Positions 1 through 8,424 of a stretch of DNA of 64,000 nt are shown piece by piece. How positions within the stretch are numbered: the first letter of the stretch is position 1; each line of letters opens with the position of its first letter. The position numbers and the translations under genes were made by a program. Under the pieces are notes generated by a model, which saw only the letters and a list, made by a program, of their open reading frames with translations, searched no databases and was not told the origin of the DNA. The stretch lies in the NCBI GenBank assembly GCA_965371855.1, contig CBDUZZ010000002.1, positions 53,982 through 117,981 on the forward strand, given 5' to 3'. Source of the stretch: JAADEM01 sp965371855 (lineage in GTDB: Bacteria > Bacteroidota > Bacteroidia > Bacteroidales > Marinilabiliaceae).

Positions 1-1070
1 GGTAATATCGCAAAAGGAATTATGAATAACGATATTTTGCTGAAAGAATGAATGCTGGAAGCTAATGCAACCATTAAAATTACCATCATTAAAATAAAAG
101 ATATTGATAATAAGTTGTGATATACATCTACTCTGAAATAGAAAAGGAAAAGATATATTATTACGAAAAATAAAGTTATTATTAATGTCTGTGCCAGTAT
201 TATAAGATAATAACCTGTTGTTGTTCCTAATCTCGTTTCATAAACTTTCTTTAAAGAGTCCAGTATTTTTACTGTTTTTCCGTCAATAATTTCACCGGTA
301 TCTATAATACGTTGGCCTGATATAACCTTGCCACTAGTTATTGATATATTTTTAAGTAGGTTTTGTCGTTCTGCTTCAGTTCGTTCATTATCAAATGTAA
401 TGTTAGGGTGTATATATTTATTCAATTGAATATCTGATAAAAAAGCCTGAGTTTCATTGAATATATTATTATCCATGTCCCCCAAATTATTAAGAGTGTT
501 TATCATTATAGTTTGATATGCAGCTTTCTGCGTTGAGAATTCTATTAACCCGTATGGTTCAGCAATATTGCCTTTAATCAGATATAGCTCAAAGGTAGAT
601 GGTACATTGATATATTGTTCAGGGAGTGAAATGATTCCTTTCTGATAAACAATTTGAAAATTATTAATGATATTATCTATAATTATTTCAGAATAATATT
701 TTTTATTGATTCTTTTTCCGAATAGGGTAGGATACTGGCTGTTATAAGTTGCAAGAGATTGATTATATGAATTAATAAACGGAGTTCTTTGTTGTTGTAA
801 AACAGAAGTATCTAAAATGAAGTATGGGCGAAAAGAGTTTAAAATACTATCTTTCTCTCTGTTAAGTTCCTCAGTACTTTTATAAATGGGGAAATCAAAT
901 GGTGCAATTAATGGCGCATGCATCCATGGCCGTCCTTTTGTATATTCATATCTGAACTGACTTGTTTTAGGTAATAAATATGTAACTATTGCGATAGCTA
1001 CAAGAAATGCTAAAATGCGATATGTGGTTGTATAATATTTTTTCCACGATTTTAAAACCAGGTCTTTCAT
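1..1070 (-). CDS. 7TM-7TMR-HD phosphohydrolase (PgpH/YqfF-like), N-terminal part only
   Basis: The gene starts at the ATG complementary to 1068-1070 and runs off the left edge, so about 356 codons are visible. The product begins with MKDLVLKSWKKYY, then one membrane segment, then the motif GRPWMHAPLIAPFDFPIYKS, which I recognise from the extracellular domain of 7TMR-HD proteins in Bacteroidota. Further on, GEIIDGKTVKILDSLKKVYE precedes the first helix of the 7TM bundle (about residues 285-310). The catalytic HD domain lies outside the window. Known family members of the PgpH type hydrolyse cyclic di-AMP at the inner membrane; that role is inferred by family. The family call is fairly sure, the start codon probable. 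Confidence 0.8.
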   Translation of the reverse strand, partial: MKDLVLKSWKKYYTTTYRILAFLVAIAIVTYLLPKTSQFRYEYTKGRPWMHAPLIAPFDFPIYKSTEELNREKDSILNSFRPYFILDTSVLQQQRTPFINSYNQSLATYNSQYPTLFGKRINKKYYSEIIIDNIINNFQIVYQKGIISLPEQYINVPSTFELYLIKGNIAEPYGLIEFSTQKAAYQTIMINTLNNLGDMDNNIFNETQAFLSDIQLNKYIHPNITFDNERTEAERQNLLKNISITSGKVISGQRIIDTGEIIDGKTVKILDSLKKVYETRLGTTTGYYLIILAQTLIITLFFVIIYLFLFYFRVDVYHNLLSISFILMMVILMVALASSIHSFSKISLFIIPFAIL

Positions 1071-1203
1071 ATCTTGAATATTAAAAAGAATTTATTTTCA
1101 TTACTAAAATAATACAAAGAGCTGTATTATTTCAATATTTTTTATAGTTACTTTTAGATTTCTTAGAAACAATTGTTTTAAATTGCACTCCTAAACAATA
1201 ATT

Positions 1204-1980
1204 ATGACCGCATCACTTTGTACATACAGTTTTATTCCATTGCGTTATGAGCCTTCTGAACGCTCTGAACTTATTAGTCAGATCTTATTTGGTGATACAT
1301 ATGAAATAGTTGATAATAGTGGTAAATGGGTGGAAGTGATATGTGATTTTGATGGATATAGGGGATGGATAGATAAAAAGCTTGTTGAAGAATTGCCTGT
1401 TTCCGAAGTTGAGCAATGGCGAAAAGGAAAAAAGTGGATTGTTCCCGGACCTTTCGTTGAGATTGTTTGTGAACCGGAAAAACAGCAGCAAATAATTCCC
1501 GGGGGAAGTTGTATTATGTTTAACGGACAGGAGAGTAACTGTTTTTATATAGGTTCTAAAGAGTATTATCTTTCATCGGGCTATAATACAAATGCAAAGG
1601 GAAGTATTGATGATATTGCAAAGTCATTTATTAATTCTCCATATCTATGGGGTGGAAAAACTTTTATGGGAATGGATTGCTCAGGCTTTACTCAGGTTAT
1701 TCACCGTATTTCCGGTAATAATTTGCCACGTGATGCATCTCAACAGGTAGAGCTTGGAGAAACAATCAGTTTCGTGGAAGAAGCAGAAGCCGGTGATTTG
1801 GCCTTTTTTGATGATGAAGAGGGTGTTATAACACATGTTGGGATTTGTTTGGGAGGAGGTGAAATCATTCATGCATCCGGTTCAGTTAGAGTTGATAAGT
1901 TTGATCATATTGGGATTTTTAATGTTTGTAAAAATACATATAGTCATAAACTGAGGGTAATTAAAAGAATAACAGATTAG
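1204..1980 (+). CDS. NlpC/P60 cell-wall endopeptidase with N-terminal SH3-like domain
   Basis: The 258-residue protein has an SH3-like N-terminal half (about residues 1-125, with KWVEVICDFDGYRGWI) and a C-terminal NlpC/P60 domain. The expected Cys-His-His site is visible: Cys159 in MDCSGFTQ, His211 in HVGICLGG and His223 in IIHASG. By family it would cut gamma-D-glutamyl-diamino acid bonds in peptidoglycan peptides, like YkfC or dipeptidyl-peptidase VI. No clear signal peptide is seen, so it may act on recycled muropeptides in the cytoplasm, which is inference. It lies divergent from the 7TM-HD gene and upstream of a NUDIX gene, from which it is separated by simple repeats. Confidence 0.85.
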   Translation: MTASLCTYSFIPLRYEPSERSELISQILFGDTYEIVDNSGKWVEVICDFDGYRGWIDKKLVEELPVSEVEQWRKGKKWIVPGPFVEIVCEPEKQQQIIPGGSCIMFNGQESNCFYIGSKEYYLSSGYNTNAKGSIDDIAKSFINSPYLWGGKTFMGMDCSGFTQVIHRISGNNLPRDASQQVELGETISFVEEAEAGDLAFFDDEEGVITHVGICLGGGEIIHASGSVRVDKFDHIGIFNVCKNTYSHKLRVIKRITD

Positions 1981-2121
1981 TTTAAAGTTCGTAAAGTTTA
2001 TCAAGTTGAAAGTTTATCAAGTTTATCAAGTTGAAAGTTCATCAAGTTATCAAGTTGAAAGTTTATTCCCCTCAAATCATTAATCATTAATCATTAACCA
2101 TTAACCATTAACCATTAATAA
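1981..2121. repeat. Two short tandem-repeat tracts between NlpC and NUDIX genes
   Basis: Positions 1981-2065 repeat the unit ATCAAGTTGAAAGTTT in imperfect copies. Positions 2075-2117 hold about six to seven heptamers alternating between ATCATTA and ACCATTA. The tract ends just before the NUDIX start codon at 2122. It could vary in length by slipped-strand pairing and so change spacing to the NUDIX start, but no promoter box is visible in it. Confidence 0.85.
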
Positions 2122-2568
2122 ATGTACACATACGAATACCCCCGCCCCGCAGTAACAACTGATGCTGTTATTTTTGCAAACAAAGAAGAAGAACAATATG
2201 TGTTGTTAATAAAAAGGGGCAGGCCTCCATTTGTAGGTATGTGGGCTTTACCCGGAGGATTTTTAGATATGGATGAAGAGTTGATTTCAGGTGCCAATAG
2301 AGAATTAGAAGAAGAAACAGGTTTAAATGGGATAAATCTAAAACAGTTTAATACATACGGAGATGTTGGCCGTGATCCGAGGCATCGTACTATTAGTGTT
2401 GCTTTTTACGGAATTATTGATGAGTTAAAACCAGTAAAAGGTATGGATGATGCAGCCGAAGCTAAATGGATTTCTGTTAATCATCTGCCTCCATTGGCTT
2501 TTGATCATGCGATGATTATTGCAGATGCTCTGGATGAATTGAAATCAGTGGTTCTATGTCAAATATAG
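2122..2568 (+). CDS. NUDIX hydrolase
   Basis: The 148-residue protein carries a full Nudix box at about residues 45-68: a GG pair, then RELEEETGL with the metal-binding glutamates. It has the usual length of a small single-domain NUDIX enzyme (hydrolysis of a nucleoside diphosphate linked to another group). Nearby PPFVGMWALPGG resembles the ADP-ribose or (d)NTP pyrophosphatase branch, but the substrate cannot be told. The start follows directly on a tract of ATTA-rich repeats. Confidence 0.88.
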   Translation: MYTYEYPRPAVTTDAVIFANKEEEQYVLLIKRGRPPFVGMWALPGGFLDMDEELISGANRELEEETGLNGINLKQFNTYGDVGRDPRHRTISVAFYGIIDELKPVKGMDDAAEAKWISVNHLPPLAFDHAMIIADALDELKSVVLCQI

Positions 2569-2781
2569 TGGGTGAGAAAGTCATAGTTCTTTATCAAGTC
2601 GGAGGTGTTTTTTAAATTTTTTTTCATTCAGTCAAAACATTGATGCTTTTATCATATTCATCTGCAACATTCAATTCTACACCATAAAAAATCCATTAGA
2701 TAATTTTGGGTTTAAAAATAAATGGGTAGTTTTGATATATGCAAAATAAACCGAATGAATTCTGTTTATACATACGTTATG

Positions 2782-3200
2782 GTGCCACGAGGCTGTAGTT
2801 TTCCAGCAGGTGTAAATCCTGTCTAAGCAATTTGCTGTTCACTTAGAAGAGTTGCAAACAGATAAGCCCGTGAGGGTGACACTGAAGCTTTGCATACTCG
2901 AATGACCAAGCCGTAATACGCAAGTGTGAACCCAAAGTAGTCCTGCACGTGCGGGATGTATCCGTAGATTGGGGAGAGTTTTGATCCCGATTGAATCGGG
3001 AAACCCTGCTATGTTGCCTGGATTAACAGCAATTTGAAGTGCAACAATCTACCGGGGTCAAAGGGGTGGCGTGGTTATAGATGGAGAACCTGCGGAATCC
3101 CGATTATTCTATCGGGATACGGTTTGATGAAGGGGGCGCTGATAGTTCACTTACAATTATTATCTTTATGAACAATAATTTTGAGTGGGTTATCAGGCTC
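2782..3200 (+). mobile_element. Group II intron ribozyme remnant (domain I to about III), no IEP
   Basis: The segment begins with GTGCCACGAGGCTG, in the place of the conserved GUGYG-like 5' end of bacterial group II introns. Downstream are stretches I recognise from domain I of Bacteroides-type introns: AGGTGTAAATCCTGTCTAAG, AAGCCGTAATACGCAAGTG and GGGGAGAGTTTTGATCCCGA, and then GGAGAACCTGCGG. Several are palindromic (for example TCCCGATT-GA-AATCGGGA near 2985-3001). No reverse-transcriptase/maturase frame follows and no domain V hairpin was found before or after the fic gene, so this looks like a 5' fragment unable to splice by itself. The 3' limit is approximate. The remaining gap (2569-2781) shows no gene. 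Confidence 0.68.
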
Positions 3201-3229
3201 TACTCTACTAGCCAATGCCTACAAACAAC

Positions 3230-3287
3230 GTGCGGAGAATAATTATTGTATTCTCACTAAATGTGCGGAGATTAATTTGTATATTTG
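3230..3287 (+). promoter_or_regulatory. fic promoter with duplicated GTGCGGAGAWTAAT element
   Basis: The sequence GTGCGGAGAATAAT at 3230 and GTGCGGAGATTAAT at 3263 form a direct repeat spaced 33 nt, about three helical turns. The second copy ends at a TATATTTG box (3280-3287), which fits the Bacteroidota -7 element TAnnTTTG and lies 22 nt before the fic ATG at 3310. No good -33 TTG is present. The position over the promoter suggests an operator or a duplicated promoter; that is inference. Confidence 0.5.
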
Positions 3288-3309
3288 CTGTAGATTGATT
3301 TAATTTTAA

Positions 3310-4407
3310 ATGGCAAAATATATTTATCAATATGACCAATGGCCTCAGTTTACATGGGATGAGAAGGAAATACATGTGATTTTAGGAAAAGTTCGACATT
3401 TGCAAGGAAAGATTTTTGGGCAAATGGGAGCTTTGGGATTTATCATTAAAGAAGAAGCAATACTATCCACTTTAACGCTTGATGTTTTAAAATCATCTGA
3501 AATAGAGGGTGAAACATTGAACTATGAGCAAGTGCGTTCCTCAATTGCAAGAAGATTAGGAATGGAATATGCAGGTATGGTAAATACAGATAGAGATGTT
3601 GAAGGAGTAGTAGAAATGATGTTTGATGCAACACAGAGTTACAATAAGCCACTTAATGAAGAGCGATTATTCGGGTGGCATGCGTCATTATTCCCAACGG
3701 GTTGGAGTGGAATGTATAGAATAGATACGGGATGTTATCGTAAAGGCGAAATGCAAGTAGTTTCTGGACCAATGGGCAGAGAGAAGGTTTATTATCAGGC
3801 ACCTTTACCTGAACGTGTTAAGCAAAATATGGATGTGTTCTTAAATTGGTTCAATGAAGAAACGAAGATAGATGCTGTACTAAAAGCTGCGATTGCTCAT
3901 TTTTGGTTTATAATAATACATCCTTTCGATGATGGAAATGGTCGAATAGCAAGAGCTATCTCAGATATGTTACTGGCACATTCAGAGGATAGTTCTCAAA
4001 GATTTTATAGTCTTTCAAGCCAGATACTGATAGAAAGAAAAGTTTATTATGAAATTTTGCAAAAAGTCCAGCATAGCAGCGGTGATATAACACTATGGTT
4101 AGATTGGTTCTTGAATTGTTTGTATCGTGCATTAATATCTACAGAAGAAACAATGAAGAAAGTTCTTCTGAAAGCGGATTTTTGGGATAAACATAAAGAA
4201 ACTGTTTTAAATAGTAGGCAAAGACTGATATTAAATAAACTTTTGGATGGATTTGATGGAAAACTGAAAACTTCAAAATGGGCAAAAATAGCGAAATGTT
4301 CAGCTGATACAGCTTTAAGAGATATCAAAGATTTAATTGAGAAAGGTATATTGAAACAAGAAGAATCAGGAGGTCGAAGTACAAATTACGAATTACGAAT
4401 TGATTGA
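3310..4407 (+). CDS. Fic family protein (DUF4172 + Fic + winged helix), class II
   Basis: The 365-residue protein starts with a DUF4172-type N-terminus (YIYQYDQWPQFTWDEKEI). The Fic core carries HPFDDGNGRIAR with catalytic His204. An inhibitory-helix motif (S/T)xxxE(G/N) is present as SSEIEG at residues 62-67, before the Fic core, which makes it a class II, self-inhibited Fic. The last ~80 residues look like a winged-helix DNA-binding domain. Family members transfer AMP to a hydroxyl side chain of target proteins; no antitoxin gene is seen next to it, which fits self-inhibition. The neighbours are intron debris upstream and palindromic repeats downstream, so it is probably accessory. The DNA-binding end and the repeats over its promoter together suggest autoregulation (inference). 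Confidence 0.88.
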   Translation: MAKYIYQYDQWPQFTWDEKEIHVILGKVRHLQGKIFGQMGALGFIIKEEAILSTLTLDVLKSSEIEGETLNYEQVRSSIARRLGMEYAGMVNTDRDVEGVVEMMFDATQSYNKPLNEERLFGWHASLFPTGWSGMYRIDTGCYRKGEMQVVSGPMGREKVYYQAPLPERVKQNMDVFLNWFNEETKIDAVLKAAIAHFWFIIIHPFDDGNGRIARAISDMLLAHSEDSSQRFYSLSSQILIERKVYYEILQKVQHSSGDITLWLDWFLNCLYRALISTEETMKKVLLKADFWDKHKETVLNSRQRLILNKLLDGFDGKLKTSKWAKIAKCSADTALRDIKDLIEKGILKQEESGGRSTNYELRID

Positions 4408-4558
4408 ATGCTAATGGAATCACTGGCTATAATAAATAGGACTCTGAGCGGTTTGTAATGCCTGTGCCGAATTTTTGCGGCAACCCAGGAATGAGTTCCG
4501 GTTGAACTACATTTCGGCAAGCTCAATACAGTGCATCCCGGGCAAATTGCTATGTACT

Positions 4559-4589
4559 GTGAGCGGGTGACTCCAAGTCACCCGCTCAC
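4559..4589. terminator. Perfect 14-bp hairpin between convergent fic and WbqC-like genes
   Basis: GTGAGCGGGTGACT is followed by CCA and its exact complement. It sits between two convergent genes and touches the stop codon of the minus-strand gene. There is no U-tract, so it may be a hairpin repeat (it shares GGnTGACT/AGTCAnCC with hairpins at 6831 and 57197) rather than a classical terminator. The preceding 4408-4558 holds another imperfect hairpin and no gene. Confidence 0.6.
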
Positions 4590-5215
4590 TAAGTGCACAG
4601 AATGTTTGTAGCTTCCGGCCCTTTATTAAATATTAAGTCAATAATACTCAGATTTGGTACAAATTCCATTGTTTCGGAAAATACCTGACGATAAGTTACA
4701 GGTGAAAAATCCGGATCGAATTTTCTGAAATCATTTTTGGGATGAGTAATGTTTCGTAAATCTGTGTAACCTTCCTGAACTGCATCAATGTATTTTTCCG
4801 AATAGTTCACTGAAATACTAATCTCAATCATATCAAAAACAGACTCCATCGTTTTATTGTTGAAATCAATAAGGTATTTCCAATGTTTGTGATAAATAGG
4901 AAATAATTCATCCTTGTAATATTCAAAAAAAGGTGAGTTGTTGTAGGCAGATATCATTGAACGCCAATGGTTTTTCTGCCAGTTAGTGTCGTAACTAATA
5001 ACAACATCTTTTGTTTTTGTTTTACCAGTTGGCTTTACTATCGGAATAACCAAATTCATAGAGCCGTTAGCTGCCATAATAGTTGTTCTGTTCCTATATG
5101 TTTGGCGGGTGTAATGGTCATGTTGTTCAATAACTATTTCGTCTGAATTTATAATGTGACTATAAGTTTGAACAGTACCAAAATAGGAACTTGACAATAA
5201 AGTTATTTTTGTCAT
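4589..5215 (-). CDS. WbqC-like family protein
   Basis: The 208-residue protein begins MTKITLLSSSYFGTVQTYS and contains RTTIMAANGSMNLVIPI and NWQKNHWRSM, typical of the WbqC-like family. The family is linked in other bacteria to sugar-nucleotide or O-antigen gene clusters, but no reaction is established for this branch. In Bacteroidota it commonly sits next to the signal peptidase genes, as here. The last residues end at the base of a perfect hairpin. It is probably co-transcribed with the genes at 5274-9141. Confidence 0.8.
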   Translation of the reverse strand: MTKITLLSSSYFGTVQTYSHIINSDEIVIEQHDHYTRQTYRNRTTIMAANGSMNLVIPIVKPTGKTKTKDVVISYDTNWQKNHWRSMISAYNNSPFFEYYKDELFPIYHKHWKYLIDFNNKTMESVFDMIEISISVNYSEKYIDAVQEGYTDLRNITHPKNDFRKFDPDFSPVTYRQVFSETMEFVPNLSIIDLIFNKGPEATNILCT

Positions 5216-5273
5216 AGGTTGTGTTTGTCAAAATGTTCCTTCATTTGAATTGACCATGCTCTACGTTGTACTG

Positions 5274-5558
5274 TTACTGTTTTTCTTCTTCATCCTCATC
5301 CAAATCTTCCTCAGCAATAGTATAGTCTTGTTCTGTGTTATTGCTTTTTTCAGTAACACTGGTGGTTGGTTTCCTGCTAAAGTATCCATATAAAGCACCC
5401 GTTATTAATCCGATAAGAAAAGTTGCGATAATTATTACAGCCTTAGATATTTGAATATTCCATATAAGGAACGTAATTTCAGTAGATCCGGAATTCTGAA
5501 CAGAGAAAGTGACTAAAAATACAGCTACGATAATAAATACCCAAAAAGATGTTTTCAT
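5274..5558 (-). CDS. LapA-domain small inner-membrane protein
   Basis: The 94-residue protein has two membrane helices (about residues 4-20 and 38-60), with the motif FSVQNSGSTEITFLIWN between them, characteristic of the LapA (DUF1049) family. The C-terminal third is strongly acidic (EEDLDEDEEEKQ). Relatives assist lipopolysaccharide assembly or envelope functions in Gammaproteobacteria; here the role is unknown. It lies in the minus-strand run between the WbqC-like and signal peptidase genes. Confidence 0.75.
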   Translation of the reverse strand: MKTSFWVFIIVAVFLVTFSVQNSGSTEITFLIWNIQISKAVIIIATFLIGLITGALYGYFSRKPTTSVTEKSNNTEQDYTIAEEDLDEDEEEKQ

Positions 5559-5621
5559 GATAAACTAAGTTGAGATTGAGATATTAATGTAAATGTATTA
5601 ATTTTTCTCAATAATAATAAA

Positions 5622-6806
5622 CTATTTTTTACTATATAACTTTTTTTCAGCAACGCCAATTATATGATTGTCGGGAACAAAACCCCAGTATCGGCTGTCA
5701 AAAGAGTGAGGGCGGTTGTCGCCCATAACCCAGTAATAGTTCATTTTAAAGGTGTATTTATTTGTGGGTTTCCCGTTAATGTAAATAGTTTTATTATCAA
5801 TCTTTAGTTTGTTGTTCTCATAAGAGGCAATTATCCTGTAGTAAAGAGATAGGTTGGAGAGTGTTAGATTTACTGTTTGACCTTTTTGAGGTATCACTAT
5901 CGGTCCAAAATTATCTTTGTTCCAAAAGTATGTTAAATCAAATGGGAAAATATTTGGATCTGGCAGGTTAAGTGGTAAAACTTCTTTCGTAACTAATTCA
6001 GCGAAATCATTTTTGACAATTTCACGATTACACATTTCAATAATAATTTTATTATTTTTTGAATATTGGTTGCGGGCATAATTTAAGATCACCTGTCGTT
6101 TGCCAAATGATATATTGTCTCTGATTGTATATTTATGAATCTCCGTTGGGAGAGAAGGTGTTTTTTCCCCGTTGACTATTCCCGTTCCTTCTCTGAAAAG
6201 TACAGTATCTCCCGGTAAGGCAATTACACGTTTAATATATTTAGTTCTGAATTTAACAGGTTTATAAATAATATTATCAAACTCTTCTTTTTTAAGAAAT
6301 GGCTTGTCTTTATATTGTCTTTTTAAGTAATAATAGTTGTCATTTTCATGGTTTCTTAATATTGAGTCTCCTTCAGGGAAATGAAAGACTATAACATCAT
6401 AATGTTTGATATTTCCAAATCCCTTTAATCTCCTGAATCTATCCGGGTTATTTATTCTAATTGGTGAACCGGCTTTAAACTTATCTACTAAAACCAATTC
6501 ATCAGTGCTAAAACCGGTTTGCATTGAAGTGGAACGAACTTTAAATACGCTGAAAAAATATGTGTTTACCAGTGAGATTAGTATAATTCCAAAGATTATA
6601 GCAATGATCCATTCAAGAATATTTTTTGTTTTTGTATTCTGTTTATTCCACAAGGATTTAATCTTGATATAGGATATGGGGTAATAAAAAACAGCTAAGA
6701 CAGGTGTAAATATCAATATGAAAATCCAATTGTAGCTCCACAAGGTAAAAGTTACCAAAAGAAGAAACATTATAATTATTCCATATTGACGTATTGTAGC
6801 TGGCAT
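5622..6806 (-). CDS. lepB: Signal peptidase I
   Basis: The 394-residue protein has two or three N-terminal membrane helices (residues 8-45 and 64-86) followed by a periplasmic catalytic domain. The Ser-Lys dyad is visible: Ser94 in RSTSMQTGF and Lys192 in YIKRVIALPGD. The C-terminal box MGDNRPHSFDSRYWGFVP is intact. It removes signal peptides from exported proteins. It is the second of two adjacent lepB paralogs, the usual arrangement in Bacteroidota. A palindromic repeat lies in its short 5' gap. Confidence 0.93.
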   Translation of the reverse strand: MPATIRQYGIIIMFLLLVTFTLWSYNWIFILIFTPVLAVFYYPISYIKIKSLWNKQNTKTKNILEWIIAIIFGIILISLVNTYFFSVFKVRSTSMQTGFSTDELVLVDKFKAGSPIRINNPDRFRRLKGFGNIKHYDVIVFHFPEGDSILRNHENDNYYYLKRQYKDKPFLKKEEFDNIIYKPVKFRTKYIKRVIALPGDTVLFREGTGIVNGEKTPSLPTEIHKYTIRDNISFGKRQVILNYARNQYSKNNKIIIEMCNREIVKNDFAELVTKEVLPLNLPDPNIFPFDLTYFWNKDNFGPIVIPQKGQTVNLTLSNLSLYYRIIASYENNKLKIDNKTIYINGKPTNKYTFKMNYYWVMGDNRPHSFDSRYWGFVPDNHIIGVAEKKLYSKK

Positions 6807-6830
6807 TTTAGTAACTGGCAGTTTATTTAG

Positions 6831-6874
6831 TCATCGGATGACTTTCTGAAATGTTAAAACAAGTCATCCGATGA
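6831..6874. repeat. TCATCGGATGACTT inverted repeat between the two lepB genes
   Basis: TCATCGGATGACTT at 6831-6844 and AAGTCATCCGATGA at 6861-6874 form a 14-bp stem with a 16-nt loop. The 13-bp core TCATCGGATGACT recurs in the hairpin at 57197-57233, 50 kb away, so this is a repeated element of the genome and not only a local terminator. Confidence 0.8.
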
Positions 6875-6884
6875 TTAAGTATCC

Positions 6885-8336
6885 TTATTTTTTATCAACA
6901 ATTTTAAAGAAGCGGTTCCATCTGATGCTTTTTAATAAACTTTTGTCTTTGTTAAGTGATAACCAAACTACAATGGGTCTGCCTACAATATGGTCTTCAG
7001 GTACAAAGCCCCAGTAACGTGAATCGGCAGATTTATGTCTGTTATCACCAAGCATAAAATAGTAATTCATTTTAAAAGTGTATGAATCTGCTTTCTCTCC
7101 GTTTATGAAAATTTCATCTCCTTTTACTGTCAGAGTATTGTTCTCATATGCCGTAATTATACGATCATATAAAACCAAATTTTTAATGTTCAATTCAATA
7201 GTTTTTCCCTGTTTTGGCATTTCTAAAGGTCCAAAATTGTCTCTACTCCAGGGATAGTCTGCGCTATATGGAAAAACAGAGTTGCCGGTTGAATCATTTG
7301 GAGACTCCTGAATAACTATATTTTTGATAAAACTATATGATTTTAACTGTTGTAGCTGTTTTTCTGTGAGTGGCAATGAATAGTATGGTGGCATACTTCC
7401 TGAACGTTTATCGTCATTAGAGACTTCTAGTTTTTCGAAAAAGCGGTCGTTCAATATGGTGCCATCTGTAATGATTTGATAAATATGCTGAAGATTTTTC
7501 GGATCGTCAGCTTTTTCTCCATTAATAAAAACTTGATTGTGTTTTATTTCCAGTACATCCCCGGGAGTAGCAATGCATCTTTTTACATAATTATCACGGC
7601 GGTCAACGGGGCGGTAAATTACCTCACCAAACAAGTCTTCCTTTTGTTTTACAATTTCCCGGCCTCTTTCTTTTAGATATTGGTTTTTGCTCCATTCCGA
7701 TGTGGCATATTTTGCCGGTACGGTAGGGCGCATCATGCCAATAAAGTCGAAGGCATTATTTAATATAATATTATTGTAATCCGGATTAGTTACTTTCAGG
7801 CAAACAGTATCTCCCGCCGGGAAATTAAATACCACTATATCGTTATTTTCTACATTGCCAAAACCAGAAAGTCTATTATAATCCCAATGAGGCCAATCAA
7901 AATATGATTTAGTATTGATAATTGGGAATATGTTTTGAACCAAAGGGAAAGCAAGTGGAGTATTAGGCATACGGGGACCGTAACTTACCTTACTTACGAA
8001 AAGATGATCACCTACAAGTAGTGTTTTTTCCAATGAGCTGGTTGGTATTTTGTAATTTTGGAAAAGAAAGATATTTATCAGATATACTGCAACAAGTGCA
8101 AAGAACAAGGCGTCGATCCATTCAACAACTTTTTTATGTTTCTTTGCAAATTTTGTTCTTTTCCATCCTCCCCAAGGAATTATTTTAATTGTATAACTGT
8201 CGAAAATAAGCGGATATATAAAAAGTAACCAATAATTGCCAATCCATATTACCCAGAGGATAAAAATAACGGAAACAATAGCCAGTTTTATCCACACAAA
8301 TAGTGGTAAGTCTTTTATTTTTAATGATGCTTTCAT
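6885..8336 (-). CDS. lepB: Signal peptidase I, long paralog
   Basis: The 483-residue protein has N-terminal membrane helices (about residues 15-50 and 73-92). The catalytic Ser is Ser101 in IPTSSLEKT, Lys252 lies in YVKRCIATPGD, and the box MLGDNRHKSADSRYWGFVP is present. It is about 90 residues longer than the other copy, mainly through an insertion between the Ser and Lys boxes, as is usual for the long Bacteroidota LepB. Both paralogs keep catalytic residues, so both should be active. It follows dapB on the same strand. Confidence 0.93.
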   Translation of the reverse strand: MKASLKIKDLPLFVWIKLAIVSVIFILWVIWIGNYWLLFIYPLIFDSYTIKIIPWGGWKRTKFAKKHKKVVEWIDALFFALVAVYLINIFLFQNYKIPTSSLEKTLLVGDHLFVSKVSYGPRMPNTPLAFPLVQNIFPIINTKSYFDWPHWDYNRLSGFGNVENNDIVVFNFPAGDTVCLKVTNPDYNNIILNNAFDFIGMMRPTVPAKYATSEWSKNQYLKERGREIVKQKEDLFGEVIYRPVDRRDNYVKRCIATPGDVLEIKHNQVFINGEKADDPKNLQHIYQIITDGTILNDRFFEKLEVSNDDKRSGSMPPYYSLPLTEKQLQQLKSYSFIKNIVIQESPNDSTGNSVFPYSADYPWSRDNFGPLEMPKQGKTIELNIKNLVLYDRIITAYENNTLTVKGDEIFINGEKADSYTFKMNYYFMLGDNRHKSADSRYWGFVPEDHIVGRPIVVWLSLNKDKSLLKSIRWNRFFKIVDKK

Positions 8337-8424
8337 TATATTTTTTTTGATTTATTATTTATATTTTGTTTTGCTACTATCATTTTAACCATAAAACAAT
8401 ATAGCAATTTAGCTATTTAGCCAT

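Noticed and set aside
1981..2121. CRISPR array
   Set aside because: Units are 7 or 16 nt with no unique spacers and no cas gene is near.
2630..2700. Short minus-strand coding-like stretch ending in a stop near 2628
   Set aside because: Only about 20 residues, no start codon and no recognised family.
2782..3200. Cobalamin riboswitch or other metabolite riboswitch
   Set aside because: The motifs fit group II intron domain I (GTGCCAC start, GGAGAACCTGCGG) and no B12-related or transporter gene follows.
3310..4407. fic gene as cargo inside intron domain IV
   Set aside because: No downstream intron end was found, and fic has its own -7 box; a truncated intron beside fic explains the layout better.
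4559..4589. Group II intron domain V
   Set aside because: The hairpin is a perfect 14-bp palindrome with a 3-nt loop; it lacks the bulge, AGC/CGC triad and 34-nt layout of domain V.
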